This document shows positions 32,957 to 41,908 of a stretch of 64,000 nucleotides of DNA, one piece after another. Below the pieces are notes generated by a model. The model made no database searches. It had not been told where the DNA came from and saw nothing but the letters and a program-made list of their open reading frames with translations. The DNA is from Nocardioides sp. SYSU D00065 (GTDB lineage: Bacteria; Actinomycetota; Actinomycetes; Propionibacteriales; Nocardioidaceae). Numbering within the stretch: position 1 is the stretch's first letter; each line of letters begins with the position of its first letter. A program made the translations under genes and the position numbers. The stretch spans positions 310,001 through 374,000 of the forward strand of contig NZ_JAFMSX010000001.1 in assembly GCF_017916425.1 (NCBI RefSeq), given 5' to 3'.

Positions 32957-34405
32957 TCAGTCCTCGAGGTGCTCGATGTCGCGGAACCCGGTCTTCTTCG
33001 CCCGGACGCCGCGGTTCGTCATCCAGGTCAGCGCCCACAGCACGACCCCGACGGCGAGCAGCCCGGCTGCGATCTTGTACTGCACCATGTCGGCCTCCAG
33101 GCGTGCCCAGGGTCCGAGGAGGTAGCCGCAGCACAGGGCTCTCACGACCGGCAGCAGGCCCGGGGCGCGGAAGGCGCCGTCGGGCGCCGGGTCGCGGCGC
33201 AGGACCAGGCAGGCGACGTTGACGAGGGTGAACACCGCCAGCAGCAGCAGGGCCGTCGTGCCGGAGAGGGCCGACACCACCGACGACTCGGCGTCGAGCG
33301 TGACGACGGTGATCAGGGCGAGGGCGAGCACCGTGGTGAAGAGGATCGCCGTCCAGGGCGAGCGGCGGCCGGGCAGGACCTTGCTCAGCGAGCGCGGCAG
33401 CACGTCCTGGCGGGCCATGCCGTAGATCAGCCGGCTCGCCATCAGCATGTTGATCAGCGCGGTGTTGGCGACCGCGAAGACCGTCAGGAACGGGAAGAGG
33501 GTGTCGATCGGCAGGTCCGGCGCACCGACCCTCACCACGTCGAGCAGGATGCCGGCCTCGGCGTTGGTGGGCTCCGCGATCTGGCCGGCGGGGATCACGG
33601 CCACGACGGAGATCGCGACGAGCATGTAGATCAGCACCGCGATGCCCAGACCGGTGAGCATCATCCGCGGGAAGATGCGCACCGGATCCTTGGTCTCCTC
33701 GACCATGTTGACCGAGTCCTCGAAGCCCACCATCGAGAAGAACGCGATCGCGGTCGCGATCGTGACCGCCATGAACAGGCCTTTGTCGTCGGGACTCTCG
33801 AACACGGTGACCCGTCCCAGGTCGCCGTCGCCCCTGGCCACCACCCAGATCCCGATCCCGATGACGATGGCGAGCGCGGTCATCTCCACGATCGTCAGCA
33901 GCACGTTGAACTTCACGCTCTCCCCCACGCCGCGCAGGTTGATCGCGGCCAGCACGACCATGAACAGCAGCGCCGTGGTCAGCGTCGCGGCCGCGCTCGG
34001 CTCGTCGTTGCCGAACCCGATCAGCAGGTTGGCGGCCAGCAGGTTGGAGGACGTGGACGCGCTGGTGACTCCGGAGCACACGACCGTGAAGGCCACGAGG
34101 AAGGTGACGAAGTGGACCCCGAACGCCTTGTGCGTGTAGAGCGCGGCGCCCGCCGCCTGCGGGTACTTGGTGACGAGCTCGAGGTAGGAGAAGGCGGTGA
34201 CCGTGGCGACCGCGAAGGCGACGAGGAACGGCAGCCACGCGACGCCGCCCACCTGCCCGGCGAGCTTGCCCGTTACGGCGTACACACCGGCCCCGAGGAT
34301 GTCGCCGACGATGAAGAGCAGCAGGAGCTTGGGCCCGAGCACCCGCTTGAGCTCGGTGTCCCCTGGTCCGTCGACGTCCTGCCGGGCGGCTGCTGTGGCG
34401 CTCAT
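32957..34405 (-). CDS. APC family amino acid permease
   Basis: 482 residues from ATG 34403-34405, preceded by GGGGAG. About 12 TM helices. The first helix region LLLLFIVGDILGAGVYAVTGKLAGQVG carries the GAGVY substrate/sodium-site motif, FSMVGFEDSVNMVEETKDP is the conserved TM6-7 loop, and FAVANTALINMLMASRLIYGMARQ is the TM8-9 signature. It resembles cationic or general amino acid permeases; specificity is unknown. Divergent from pfp, with a 147-bp shared control region. Confidence 0.9.
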   Translation of the reverse strand: MSATAAARQDVDGPGDTELKRVLGPKLLLLFIVGDILGAGVYAVTGKLAGQVGGVAWLPFLVAFAVATVTAFSYLELVTKYPQAAGAALYTHKAFGVHFVTFLVAFTVVCSGVTSASTSSNLLAANLLIGFGNDEPSAAATLTTALLFMVVLAAINLRGVGESVKFNVLLTIVEMTALAIVIGIGIWVVARGDGDLGRVTVFESPDDKGLFMAVTIATAIAFFSMVGFEDSVNMVEETKDPVRIFPRMMLTGLGIAVLIYMLVAISVVAVIPAGQIAEPTNAEAGILLDVVRVGAPDLPIDTLFPFLTVFAVANTALINMLMASRLIYGMARQDVLPRSLSKVLPGRRSPWTAILFTTVLALALITVVTLDAESSVVSALSGTTALLLLAVFTLVNVACLVLRRDPAPDGAFRAPGLLPVVRALCCGYLLGPWARLEADMVQYKIAAGLLAVGVVLWALTWMTNRGVRAKKTGFRDIEHLED

Positions 34406-34524
34406 GGGAACTCCCCTCGTCGGTCCGTGGAAAGCACGGTTCTGCCTCACAATGGCCCCGCGCCGACCGGTCAGGCAACCGCCGCGCCGAGCGAGGCACG
34501 GGCGCCGCCGACGCCCTTTCCGAC

Positions 34525-34538
34525 TTGGATCGATCCAA
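34525..34538. promoter_or_regulatory. perfect palindromic operator candidate in the pfp promoter
   Basis: TTGGATCGATCCAA is a 14-bp perfect palindrome directly before the TACGCT -10 box of pfp (34540-34545), about -28 to -15 from the predicted start. Its position between the core elements is where a repressor would block polymerase. The binding protein is unknown; LacI- or GntR-type proteins use sites of this shape. Confidence 0.6.
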
Positions 34539-34539
34539 C

Positions 34540-34545
34540 TACGCT
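34540..34545 (+). promoter_or_regulatory. leaderless -10 box of pfp
   Basis: TACGCT, 7-nt spacer, ATG at 34553. Confidence 0.6.
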
Positions 34546-34552
34546 GTCGCCC

Positions 34553-35749
34553 ATGCCGAAGCGTGTTGCCCTGCTGACCGCGGGCGGGTACGCCCCCTGC
34601 CTGTCCTCCGCCGTGGGCGCCCTGATCGAGACCTACGACGCCACCGACCCCGAGATCGAGCTGATCGCCTACAAGCACGGCTACCACGGTCTGCTCACCG
34701 GCAACACCGTCGTGATCGGGCCTGAGGAGCGTGCCGGTGCGTCGCTGCTGCACCGCTACGGCGGCAGCCCGATCGGCAACAGCCGCGTCAAGCTCACCAA
34801 CGACGACGACTGCCGCAAGCGCGGGCTCATCAGGGAGGGCGAGACGGCGCTCGAGGTCGCCGCGGCGCGCCTGCAGGCCGACGGCGTGGACGTGCTGCAC
34901 ACGATCGGCGGCGACGACACCAACACCGCGGCGGCCGACCTGGCGGCGTACCTCCGCACCCAGGGGTCCGAGCTCACCGTCGTCGGCCTGCCCAAGACCA
35001 TCGACAACGACATCGTGCCGATCCGGCAGAGCCTCGGCGCGCTCACCGCTGCCCAGGAGGCCTCGCGCTTCGCCCAGCACGTGCTGGCCGAGCACGGCTC
35101 CAACCCGCGCATGCTCATCGTGCACGAGGTGATGGGCCGCGCCAGCGGCTGGCTGACGGCCGCGGCGGCGCGCGACTACATGGCCTGGCACGCCGAGCAG
35201 CAGTGGCTGCCCGGCATCGGCCTGGACCCGCGCCGCTGGGCGATCCACGCCGTCTACGTGCCCGAGCGCGGCATCGACCTGGCCGCGGAGGCTCGCCGAC
35301 TGCGGGAGGTGATGGACGAGATCGGGTGCGTGAACATCTTCCTCGCCGAGGGCGCGGGCGTCGACGACATCGTCGCCGAGCTCGAGGCGGCCGGCGAGAC
35401 CGTGGGGCGCGACCCGTTCGGCCACGTCAAGATCGACACCATCGACCCGGGCCGCTACTTCGCCGACCGGTTCGCCGGCGAGATCGGCGCGGAGAAGCAG
35501 ATGGTGCAGAAGTCCGGCTACTTCTCCCGCTCCGCCCCGGCCAACGACACCGACCTGGCGCTGATCCGCGAGATGGCCGAGCTCGCCGTCAGCTGCGCCC
35601 TCGAGGGCCGTCCGGGAGTCATCGGGCACGACGAGGACCACGGCGACGAGCTGCGCGCGATCGAGTTCGAGCGCATCGCCGGTCACAAGCCCTTCGACGC
35701 CTCGCAGGCGTGGTTCACCGACCTGCTGGCAGGCATCGGCCAGGTGTGA
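34553..35749 (+). CDS. pfp: pyrophosphate-dependent 6-phosphofructokinase
   Basis: Glycolytic enzyme that phosphorylates fructose 6-phosphate reversibly, using PPi. 398 residues. LLTAGGYAPCLSSAVG opens the protein where ATP enzymes have a Gly-Gly-Asp/Glu loop. HTIGGDDTNTAAADL (about residue 120) carries the GGDD that distinguishes PPi enzymes from GGDG ATP enzymes. LPKTIDNDIVP with the catalytic Asp, and EVMGRASGWL, follow. Streptomyces-type actinobacteria have ATP enzymes at the related locus, so the GGDD reading matters for cofactor choice. Probably controlled by the palindrome overlapping its promoter. Confidence 0.92.
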   Translation: MPKRVALLTAGGYAPCLSSAVGALIETYDATDPEIELIAYKHGYHGLLTGNTVVIGPEERAGASLLHRYGGSPIGNSRVKLTNDDDCRKRGLIREGETALEVAAARLQADGVDVLHTIGGDDTNTAAADLAAYLRTQGSELTVVGLPKTIDNDIVPIRQSLGALTAAQEASRFAQHVLAEHGSNPRMLIVHEVMGRASGWLTAAAARDYMAWHAEQQWLPGIGLDPRRWAIHAVYVPERGIDLAAEARRLREVMDEIGCVNIFLAEGAGVDDIVAELEAAGETVGRDPFGHVKIDTIDPGRYFADRFAGEIGAEKQMVQKSGYFSRSAPANDTDLALIREMAELAVSCALEGRPGVIGHDEDHGDELRAIEFERIAGHKPFDASQAWFTDLLAGIGQV

Positions 35750-35755
35750 CGCCTG

Positions 35756-35771
35756 GGCGGCCCGGGCCGCC
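35756..35771. terminator. 16-bp perfect palindrome between convergent pfp and MFS genes
   Basis: GGCGGCCCGGGCCGCC lies between the two convergent stop codons. A bidirectional terminator or pause site is plausible, but there is no loop and no T tract, so it is only a candidate. Confidence 0.35.
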
Positions 35772-37021
35772 TACTCGACCTCGCTCCGGTCCTCCTGGGG
35801 CGAGCGGTCCGTGACCCGGGCAGCGGCCGCCGGCAGCACCCGCGGCAGGGTCTGCAGGTACGCCGCGCTGGCGAGCGCGACGAGGGCGAGCACCCACCAC
35901 AGCGTCGTCTCGCCGCGGGCGAGCAGCCACGTGTACGCCACGGGCGTGACCGCGCCGCCGATCCCCCAGCTGAGCTGGAACAGGCCGAGGTAGCGACCGC
36001 GCAGGTGGTCGGGCGCGGCCTCGGCGGCGGTCGCGCTGAAGACCGGCCCGCCGGCGAGCTCGCCGCCGGTGTAGACCGCCGCCCCGACCAGCATCACCAC
36101 CACCGCCAGCCAGACCGGCAACCAGCCGGCCACCACGAACATCGCGTAGCTGGCCACGAACACCACCTGCGCCAGCCCCATCATCCGGGCGCGCACACGC
36201 CCGGTCATCCGGCGTACGACGAGTCCCTGTCCGAGGCCGACGAGCGCCGTGTTGAGGGTGAAGATCGCGCCGACCACCCAGCCGGGGAGGTCGATGTTCT
36301 CGGCGGCGTAGACGGGCAGCGCGAAGTTGAGCACCATCATCCCGGCCACGAACCCGAACTGCCCGAGCACCAGCCGGAGGTAGGGGCCGTCCCTCAGGAC
36401 CACCGCCCAGCCCTCGACCGGGGCGTCGTCGGCACGCGCCACGCGGTGGTCGGGCACGTCCAGCAGCAGGACGAACGCCACCACGAACGTCACCGCGTTG
36501 ACCACGACCACCGACTGGAAGGCGCCGTCGGTGCCGACCTGCAGCGCGACCCCGGCGAGCACCCCGCCGACGGAGTAGCCCAGGTTGCGGACCGCCTGGA
36601 GGAAGCCGAACCACAGCTCGCGCTCGCCGGGCGCGGAGATCGCCGTGACGACGTTGCCGAAGGACCCCCAGAAGGACTGGCGCCCGAGGTTGAGCAGGGC
36701 GGTCCACAGCGCGACCGCCACGAGCGCGTCGGCCCACAGGTAGGCGACCATGCCGACGGCCTGCAGCAGGTTGCCCGCCAGCATCATCTGGCGGGGACCG
36801 AACCGGTCCACCAGGCTGCCGATGACGAAGGCGCCGGGCATGGTGAGCAGCGCGGACAGTGACAGCGCCGAGCCGATCTGCACCAGCGACAGGTCGGTCA
36901 TCGCCAGGAAGTAGAGCAGCGTGATCGGCATGAACAGGCCGCTGCCGACGGTGTCGGCCACGATGGCGGCGACGAAGCGTCGGTGCTCCCCCACGCGCGG
37001 GAAGCCGAGTCGGGTGAGCAC
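35771..37021 (-). CDS. major facilitator superfamily transporter
   Basis: 416 residues with about 12 TM helices. ALLTMPGAFVIGSLVDRFGPRQMMLAGNLLQ is the loop 2-3 signature (Asp-Arg-Phe-Gly), and TGRVRARMMGLAQVVF the equivalent in the second half. Similar to drug or sugar efflux members of the family; substrate unknown. The start is GTG at 37019-37021, divergent from the DUF1028 gene only 22 bp away, so the two promoters must overlap. Confidence 0.88.
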   Translation of the reverse strand: MLTRLGFPRVGEHRRFVAAIVADTVGSGLFMPITLLYFLAMTDLSLVQIGSALSLSALLTMPGAFVIGSLVDRFGPRQMMLAGNLLQAVGMVAYLWADALVAVALWTALLNLGRQSFWGSFGNVVTAISAPGERELWFGFLQAVRNLGYSVGGVLAGVALQVGTDGAFQSVVVVNAVTFVVAFVLLLDVPDHRVARADDAPVEGWAVVLRDGPYLRLVLGQFGFVAGMMVLNFALPVYAAENIDLPGWVVGAIFTLNTALVGLGQGLVVRRMTGRVRARMMGLAQVVFVASYAMFVVAGWLPVWLAVVVMLVGAAVYTGGELAGGPVFSATAAEAAPDHLRGRYLGLFQLSWGIGGAVTPVAYTWLLARGETTLWWVLALVALASAAYLQTLPRVLPAAAARVTDRSPQEDRSEVE

Positions 37022-37031
37022 GGACTCACAC

Positions 37032-37037
37032 TAGGGT
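37032..37037 (+). promoter_or_regulatory. leaderless -10 box of the DUF1028 gene
   Basis: TAGGGT, 6-nt spacer, ATG at 37044. Confidence 0.6.
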
Positions 37038-37043
37038 CGAGGC

Positions 37044-37892
37044 ATGACATTCTCGATCGTGGCCCGCTCCGACGACGGCGAGTCCTGGGGCGTCGCCGTC
37101 GCCTCGAAGTTCCTCGCCGTCGGGTCGGCCGTGCCCGCCGCCGCAGCCGGGGTCGGCGCCATCGCCACCCAGGCCGACGCCAACCTCGCCTACAAGTACC
37201 TCGGGCTGGCCCACCTCGACGACGGCGCCACCGCACAGGTCGCGCTCGACCGCCTCGTGGAGGAGGACGAGGGACGCGAGCACCGTCAGGCGGGCATCGT
37301 CGACTCCGACGGCAACGCCGCCACCTGGACCGGCGCCGAGTGCTTCGCCTGGGCGGGCGGGCGCACCGGTCGCAGCGGCGAGCGCGGCGGCTACGCCGTG
37401 CAGGGCAACATCCTCACCGGCCCGGAGGTCGTGGAGGCGATGGAGGCCGCCTGGCTGGCCACCACCGACCAGCCGGTCGAGCGCCGCCTGCTCGCCGCCC
37501 TGGCGGCCGGCGACCAGGCCGGCGGCGACAGCCGGGGCCGTCAGTCGGCGGCCCTGCTCGTGGTCCGCGAGGGTGCCGGCTACGGCGGTCACGACGACGT
37601 CGCCGTGGACCTGCGCGTCGACGACCACGCCGACCCCGTCACCGAGCTGGCTCGGCTCGTGGACCTCAACGAGCTCTACCTCACCGCCTCCACGCCCGAG
37701 GAGCGGGTGCCCGTCGACGACGCGCTGATGATCGAGCTGGAGGCGCTGGCCAAGGCCGACGGCAAGGACAGCTTTCACATGTGGGTGGGCTCGGAGAACT
37801 ACGAGATGCGCGTGGACTCCGGGGCCCGACCGGCCTGGATCGACCGGCGGATCCTGCAGATCATCCGGGGCGCGGGAGGGAGCGGGGCGTGA
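37044..37892 (+). CDS. DUF1028 family protein
   Basis: 282 residues. MTFSIVARSDDGESWGVAVASKFLAVGSAVPAAAAGVGAIATQA is the characteristic N-terminus, which resembles the first strands of Ntn-hydrolases; RQSAALLVVREGAGYGGHDD and VDLRVDDHADP are also typical. The C-terminal 60 residues form an added helical or peptidoglycan-binding-like segment seen in part of the family. Function unknown. It overlaps glpK by 4 nt (GTGA), so the two are translationally coupled, which hints at a link to glycerol use. Confidence 0.87.
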   Translation: MTFSIVARSDDGESWGVAVASKFLAVGSAVPAAAAGVGAIATQADANLAYKYLGLAHLDDGATAQVALDRLVEEDEGREHRQAGIVDSDGNAATWTGAECFAWAGGRTGRSGERGGYAVQGNILTGPEVVEAMEAAWLATTDQPVERRLLAALAAGDQAGGDSRGRQSAALLVVREGAGYGGHDDVAVDLRVDDHADPVTELARLVDLNELYLTASTPEERVPVDDALMIELEALAKADGKDSFHMWVGSENYEMRVDSGARPAWIDRRILQIIRGAGGSGA

Positions 37893-39367
37893 GCATCCTG
37901 GCGATCGACGCCGGCACCACCGGCGTCACGGCCGTCGTCGTCACCCCCGACGGCCGCATCCAGGCCACGGGCTACCAGGAGTTCCGCCAGCACTTCCCAC
38001 GACCGGGCTGGGTGGAGCACTCGGCGGAGGAGATCTGGCAGGCCACGCTCGAGGCCACCCGCGACGTGCTCGACCGCGTCGACCGGTCCGAGCTCACGGC
38101 CATCGGCATCACCAACCAGCGCGAGACGGTCGTGCTGTGGGACCGGGAGACCCTCGGGTCGCCGCGGCGCGCGATCGTGTGGCAGGACCGGCGTACGTCG
38201 GACATCTGTGACCGGCTGCGCGCGGAGGGTCACGAGGACCGCGTCGCCGAGCTGACCGGGCTGCGGCTCGACCCCTACTTCTCCGGCACCAAGCTGATGT
38301 GGCTGGCCGAGCACGAGCCGCACACGTGGGCGCTGGTGGAGTCGGGCAGGTACGCGGTCGGCACCGTCGACTCCTACCTCGTCGCCCGGATGACCCGCGG
38401 CACCTGGCACGTCACCGACGTCTCCAACGCCTGCCGCACCCTGCTCTTCGACCTCGAGGCCGGCGACTGGTCCGACGAGCTCTGCTCGCTGTTCGGCGTG
38501 CCTCGCGACGCGCTGCCCGAGCTGGTGCCCAACTGGGGCGAGGTCGCACCCAGCGACCCCGCCGTCTTCCTCGGCCTGTCGCTCCCGATCGCCGGGATCG
38601 CGGGCGACCAGCAGTCCGCGCTGTTCGGACAGACCTGCTTCGAGGAGGGCGAGTCCAAGTGCACCTACGGCACCGGCTCCTTCATCCTCACCAACACCGG
38701 CGGCTCGGTCCTGCGCAGCGACGCCGGCCTGCTGTCCACGGCCGCCTGGCGCTCCCCCGGCGGCGAGATGACGTACGCCCTCGAGGGCGCCATCTTCGTG
38801 ACCGGATCGGCGGTGCAGTGGCTGCGCGACGGTCTCCAGATCGTCGGCAGCGCCGCCGAGACGGCGGCCATCGCGCAGACGGTCGACGACACCGACGGCG
38901 TCGTGTTCGTTCCGGCGCTGACGGGCCTCGGCGCACCGCACTGGGACCCGCACGCGCGCGGCATGATCATCGGCATCACCCGGGGCACCACGCGCGCCCA
39001 CCTCGTCCGGGCCACCCTCGAGGCCATCGCCTTCGAGGTGCGCGACGTGCTCGAGACGCTGCCCGAGCTCACCACCCTGCGGGTGGACGGCGGGGCCGCG
39101 GCCAACGACCTGCTCTGCCAGTTCCAGGCCGACCAGGTCGGCCGGGCCGTGGAGCGTCCGGAGATCGTCGAGACGACCGCCCTCGGGGCCGCCTTCCTGG
39201 CCGGGCTGGGCACGGGCGTGTGGGACTCGACCGACGCCCTGCGCGACACGTGGTCCCTCGACCGGCGGTTCGAGCCGGGCGGCGACCGAGCGGCGCTGGA
39301 CGCGTCGTACGCCCGCTGGAGCGAGGCGGTGCAGCGCTCGCAGGGCTGGACGACCGCCGGGGAGTGA
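37889..39367 (+). CDS. glpK: glycerol kinase
   Basis: FGGY-family kinase converting glycerol to glycerol 3-phosphate. 492 residues from GTG 37889. ILAIDAGTTGVTAVVV is the phosphate-1 motif, GITNQRETVVLWD and AIVWQDRRTSDICDRL bind substrate, AGDQQSALFGQTCF and GTGSFILTNTG form the ADP site, and LRVDGGAAANDLLCQFQAD closes the domain. No glpF or glpD is adjacent. It is cotranslated with DUF1028. Confidence 0.93.
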   Translation: MSILAIDAGTTGVTAVVVTPDGRIQATGYQEFRQHFPRPGWVEHSAEEIWQATLEATRDVLDRVDRSELTAIGITNQRETVVLWDRETLGSPRRAIVWQDRRTSDICDRLRAEGHEDRVAELTGLRLDPYFSGTKLMWLAEHEPHTWALVESGRYAVGTVDSYLVARMTRGTWHVTDVSNACRTLLFDLEAGDWSDELCSLFGVPRDALPELVPNWGEVAPSDPAVFLGLSLPIAGIAGDQQSALFGQTCFEEGESKCTYGTGSFILTNTGGSVLRSDAGLLSTAAWRSPGGEMTYALEGAIFVTGSAVQWLRDGLQIVGSAAETAAIAQTVDDTDGVVFVPALTGLGAPHWDPHARGMIIGITRGTTRAHLVRATLEAIAFEVRDVLETLPELTTLRVDGGAAANDLLCQFQADQVGRAVERPEIVETTALGAAFLAGLGTGVWDSTDALRDTWSLDRRFEPGGDRAALDASYARWSEAVQRSQGWTTAGE

Positions 39368-39376
39368 CCGCTCGGG

Positions 39377-39682
39377 TCAGTCGGTGACCCTGCTCGGCGG
39401 GCGGCGGTAGTCCAGGTCGGCGTACTCGGGGTGGCGCGTCATGTAGGACTGGACGAACGGGCAGATCGGCAGCACGCGCAGACCGAGACCTCGCACGTGG
39501 TCGAGCGCCTCCCGGACCAGTGCGCCGCCCACGCCCTGTCCCTCCAGCGACGGGTCCACCTCGGTGTGGGTGAACACGACCAGCTCCGCGGTCCTCTGGT
39601 AGGCCGCGAAGCCGACGACCGCGCCGTCCACCGCTGCCTCGAACCGCTCACGCTCGGGTACGTCGACCACCTGCACGCTCAC
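39377..39682 (-). CDS. small GNAT (YjdJ-type) N-acetyltransferase
   Basis: 101 residues. AAYQRTAELVVFTHTEVDPSLEGQGVGGALVREALDHVRGLGLRVLPICPFVQSYM is the compact GCN5-related YjdJ/NATD1-type domain; the acetyl-CoA loop is EGQGVGGALV. GAGGAGGATC precedes the start. Convergent with glpK, 9 bp apart. Substrate unknown. Confidence 0.85.
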   Translation of the reverse strand: MSVQVVDVPERERFEAAVDGAVVGFAAYQRTAELVVFTHTEVDPSLEGQGVGGALVREALDHVRGLGLRVLPICPFVQSYMTRHPEYADLDYRRPPSRVTD

Positions 39683-39780
39683 GACAGATCCTCCTCACGA
39701 TGTCGTCGCCGCCCGGAGGTCCCGCCGGCTCGCGACGCTCGAACCTAGCAGCGCCCGCCGGTGCTCGTGTCGAACGGCCG

Positions 39781-40686
39781 TCACAGCCGCTCGCGAGCCT
39801 CCCGCGCCGCCTCGACCTCGGCCTGCGCCTCGCTGACCGCCTCCTCCGCCTCGGCCTGGGCCGCCTCGGCCTCGCCGAGCTCGTCGTCGACCTCCTCGAG
39901 CGTGTCCTCGAGGGCGGCGATCTGGCTGCGCAGCTCGTCGATCTCGGACTGGATCTGCAGCGTCCTGGCCTGCAGCTTCTCCACCGCGCGGCGGCTGGCG
40001 CGGTGCTCCTTCTCGGCGTCCTTGAGCAGCGCCTTCGCGTCGGCTACCCGCTCGTCGGCGGCGGCGCGGGCCTTCGCGTCGGCGTCGGGGTCCGGTACGA
40101 CGCGCAGCTGCGGCCGTTTCGCCGGTGCCGTCGTCTCGGCGGGTCGCGCCTTCGCGCTGAACCCGAGCGCCTCGGGCAACGCGACGGCACCGCTCAGGTC
40201 GAGGTCGCCCAGACCGGTGGCGGAGAGTGCCGTGACCAGCAGGCCGCTCCGCACGGCGCGGGCCGCGTCAGGCTCGAGCATCGCGGCGGTCAGGGTCGCC
40301 TCGACCTGGTCCGCGACGGACTCGGTCGTGCGCACACCCTCCTCGCGCGCCACCCGCCGCGCAGCCGTGGTGACCGAGGCGGTGAGCTGGCGGCGCTGCT
40401 TGGTGAACTCGCGCAGCTGGGTGGCGTCGAGGTTCTCCTGGGCGTCGCGCAGCGCCTCGCCGACGGCGAGGAGCTGGTCGACCTGGTCGGGGTCGCGGCG
40501 GACCAGCAAATTGACGACCCAGGCGGCCACCGACGCCTTCCGCAGCCCCTTGATGGAGCTCGCCAGCGCCTTGTCCGCCTTGTGCTCCTTGACCAGCGCG
40601 TCGCGTGCCGGCGTGAAGTCCGCCAGCGGCAGGGCGTAGAGGTCGTCGGCGATCTCCAGCAGCGGGTCGGAGCTCTTCGCGGACAT
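39781..40686 (-). CDS. coiled-coil protein of unknown function
   Basis: 301 residues from ATG 40684-40686. The N-terminal half is helical with LYALPLADFTPARDALVKEHKADKALASSIKGLRKAS and WVVNLLVRRDP, a conserved actinobacterial pattern. After a Pro-rich linker near residue 190, a long coiled coil (about 205-301) consists of Ala, Glu, Arg and Gln heptads. No enzymatic motif, signal or TM helix. Transcribed alone from a leaderless promoter. I do not recognise a function. Confidence 0.78.
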   Translation of the reverse strand: MSAKSSDPLLEIADDLYALPLADFTPARDALVKEHKADKALASSIKGLRKASVAAWVVNLLVRRDPDQVDQLLAVGEALRDAQENLDATQLREFTKQRRQLTASVTTAARRVAREEGVRTTESVADQVEATLTAAMLEPDAARAVRSGLLVTALSATGLGDLDLSGAVALPEALGFSAKARPAETTAPAKRPQLRVVPDPDADAKARAAADERVADAKALLKDAEKEHRASRRAVEKLQARTLQIQSEIDELRSQIAALEDTLEEVDDELGEAEAAQAEAEEAVSEAQAEVEAAREARERL

Positions 40687-40693
40687 GCCCTCG

Positions 40694-40699
40694 ATCCTA
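40694..40699 (-). promoter_or_regulatory. leaderless -10 box of the coiled-coil gene
   Basis: TAGGAT, 7-nt spacer, ATG at 40686. It overlaps the 3' end of the upstream GNAT gene. Confidence 0.55.
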
Positions 40700-41140
40700 G
40701 GGAGCCGCGTACTCGAGCTCGGTCGGATACGGCGGCCAGGGGCACTCCTGGGTCACCCCGCTCGGCCGCCAGCCGAGCGACTCGTAGAGCCCGCGGCCTC
40801 GCCGGTTGTCCTCCAGCACCCACAGCCGGCGGGCCCCCGCAGCCTCCGCCCGCCGGAAGCCCTCGCGCCCCAGTCCCACACTCCAGTGGTCGGGTCGCAC
40901 GGCCAGGTGCCGCAGCGACGTCCCGTCGTGGGCCGTGAACGCGACCAGGCCCTGCGCGTCCTCGACCACCTCGACCACCACGCCCGGGTCGTCGAGCAGC
41001 AGCACCCACCGGGCCAGCACGTCGTCGTCGGGGTACGGCAGGTCCCCGAACACGTGGGCGAGCCCCGCCCGGCTCGCGACCCGCTCCAGGTCGCGCAGCG
41101 CGACGGCGTCGGCCTGGGTGGCACGGCGCCAGGTCGTCAT
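40697..41140 (-). CDS. GNAT family N-acetyltransferase
   Basis: 147 residues from ATG 41138-41140. ATQADAVALRDLERVASRAGLAHVFGDLPYPDDDVLARW at the N-terminus, LAVRPDHWSVGLGREGFRRAEAAGARRLWVLEDNRRGRGLYESLGWRPSG for the acetyl-CoA site and C-terminal helix. The acetyl-CoA loop is SVGLGREG. Substrate unknown. Ends ten bases before the coiled-coil gene starts. Confidence 0.82.
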   Translation of the reverse strand: MTTWRRATQADAVALRDLERVASRAGLAHVFGDLPYPDDDVLARWVLLLDDPGVVVEVVEDAQGLVAFTAHDGTSLRHLAVRPDHWSVGLGREGFRRAEAAGARRLWVLEDNRRGRGLYESLGWRPSGVTQECPWPPYPTELEYAAP

Positions 41141-41212
41141 GGGCGTCCCGCCTCGTCCCCGCGCCGGAGCGAGGCCTGCGTCCGCCGGCACTCGGCGGCA
41201 CTGACGCCTGTG

Positions 41213-41869
41213 TCAGTCACCGTCGCCGTCACCGTCCAGACCGTGCGCGATCGCCCAGCGGGTGAGCTGGACGCGGTTGTTCATCTGCAGCTTGCGCAGG
41301 GTGTTCTGGACGTGGTTCTGCACGGTGCGGTGCGAGAGCACCAGCCGGCTCGCGATCTGCTTGTAGCTCATGCCCGTCGCGACCATCCTGAGGATCTCGG
41401 TCTCCCGCTCGGTCAGCTGGTCCCGGGGGTCGTCGCCGGGTCCGTCCGCCACCCGGCGGAACTCGCCCAGCACGAGGCCGGCGAGGCCGGGCGTGAACAC
41501 CGCGTCGCCGTCGGCGACCCGGGTCACCGCCTCGACGAGCTCGGCGCTCGACGCGGACTTCACGAGGTAGCCGGTCGCGCCGGCCTTGATCGCGTCGAGC
41601 ACGTCGGCCTGCTCCCCGCTGGCCGAGAGGATCAGCACCCGCGCCGTCGGGTCGTGCTCGAGCATCATCGAGGTGATCTGGACGCCGCTGAGGTCCGGCA
41701 GCTGCAGGTCGAGGACGACGACCTGGGGAGCGGCGGCGGGGAACCGGGCCATCGCCTCACGACCGTTGGACGCGACGGCCACGACCTGGTGACCCGCGGC
41801 TTGGAGGTCGCGCTCCACGGCATCGCGCCACATGGGGTGGTCGTCGACCACCATCACCCTGACCATCAC
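41213..41869 (-). CDS. NarL/LuxR-type response regulator (MacR-like)
   Basis: 218 residues. The receiver domain has VVDDHPMW, phospho-acceptor Asp54 in VVLDLQLPD and Lys in GYLVKSAS (about 104). The C-terminal LuxR helix-turn-helix is LTERETEILRMVATGMSYKQIASRLVLSHRTVQNHVQNTLRKL. The partner kinase is encoded just upstream on the same strand, with a flavin reductase gene between. The arrangement resembles the MacRS two-component system of Streptomyces, tied there to morphology and secondary metabolism. GTG 41869 or ATG 41866 may start it. Confidence 0.88.
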   Translation of the reverse strand: MMVRVMVVDDHPMWRDAVERDLQAAGHQVVAVASNGREAMARFPAAAPQVVVLDLQLPDLSGVQITSMMLEHDPTARVLILSASGEQADVLDAIKAGATGYLVKSASSAELVEAVTRVADGDAVFTPGLAGLVLGEFRRVADGPGDDPRDQLTERETEILRMVATGMSYKQIASRLVLSHRTVQNHVQNTLRKLQMNNRVQLTRWAIAHGLDGDGDGD

Positions 41870-41908
41870 GCCCCCAGGCTCCCTCGGTTGGGTGGCATCG
41901 TAGACCGG

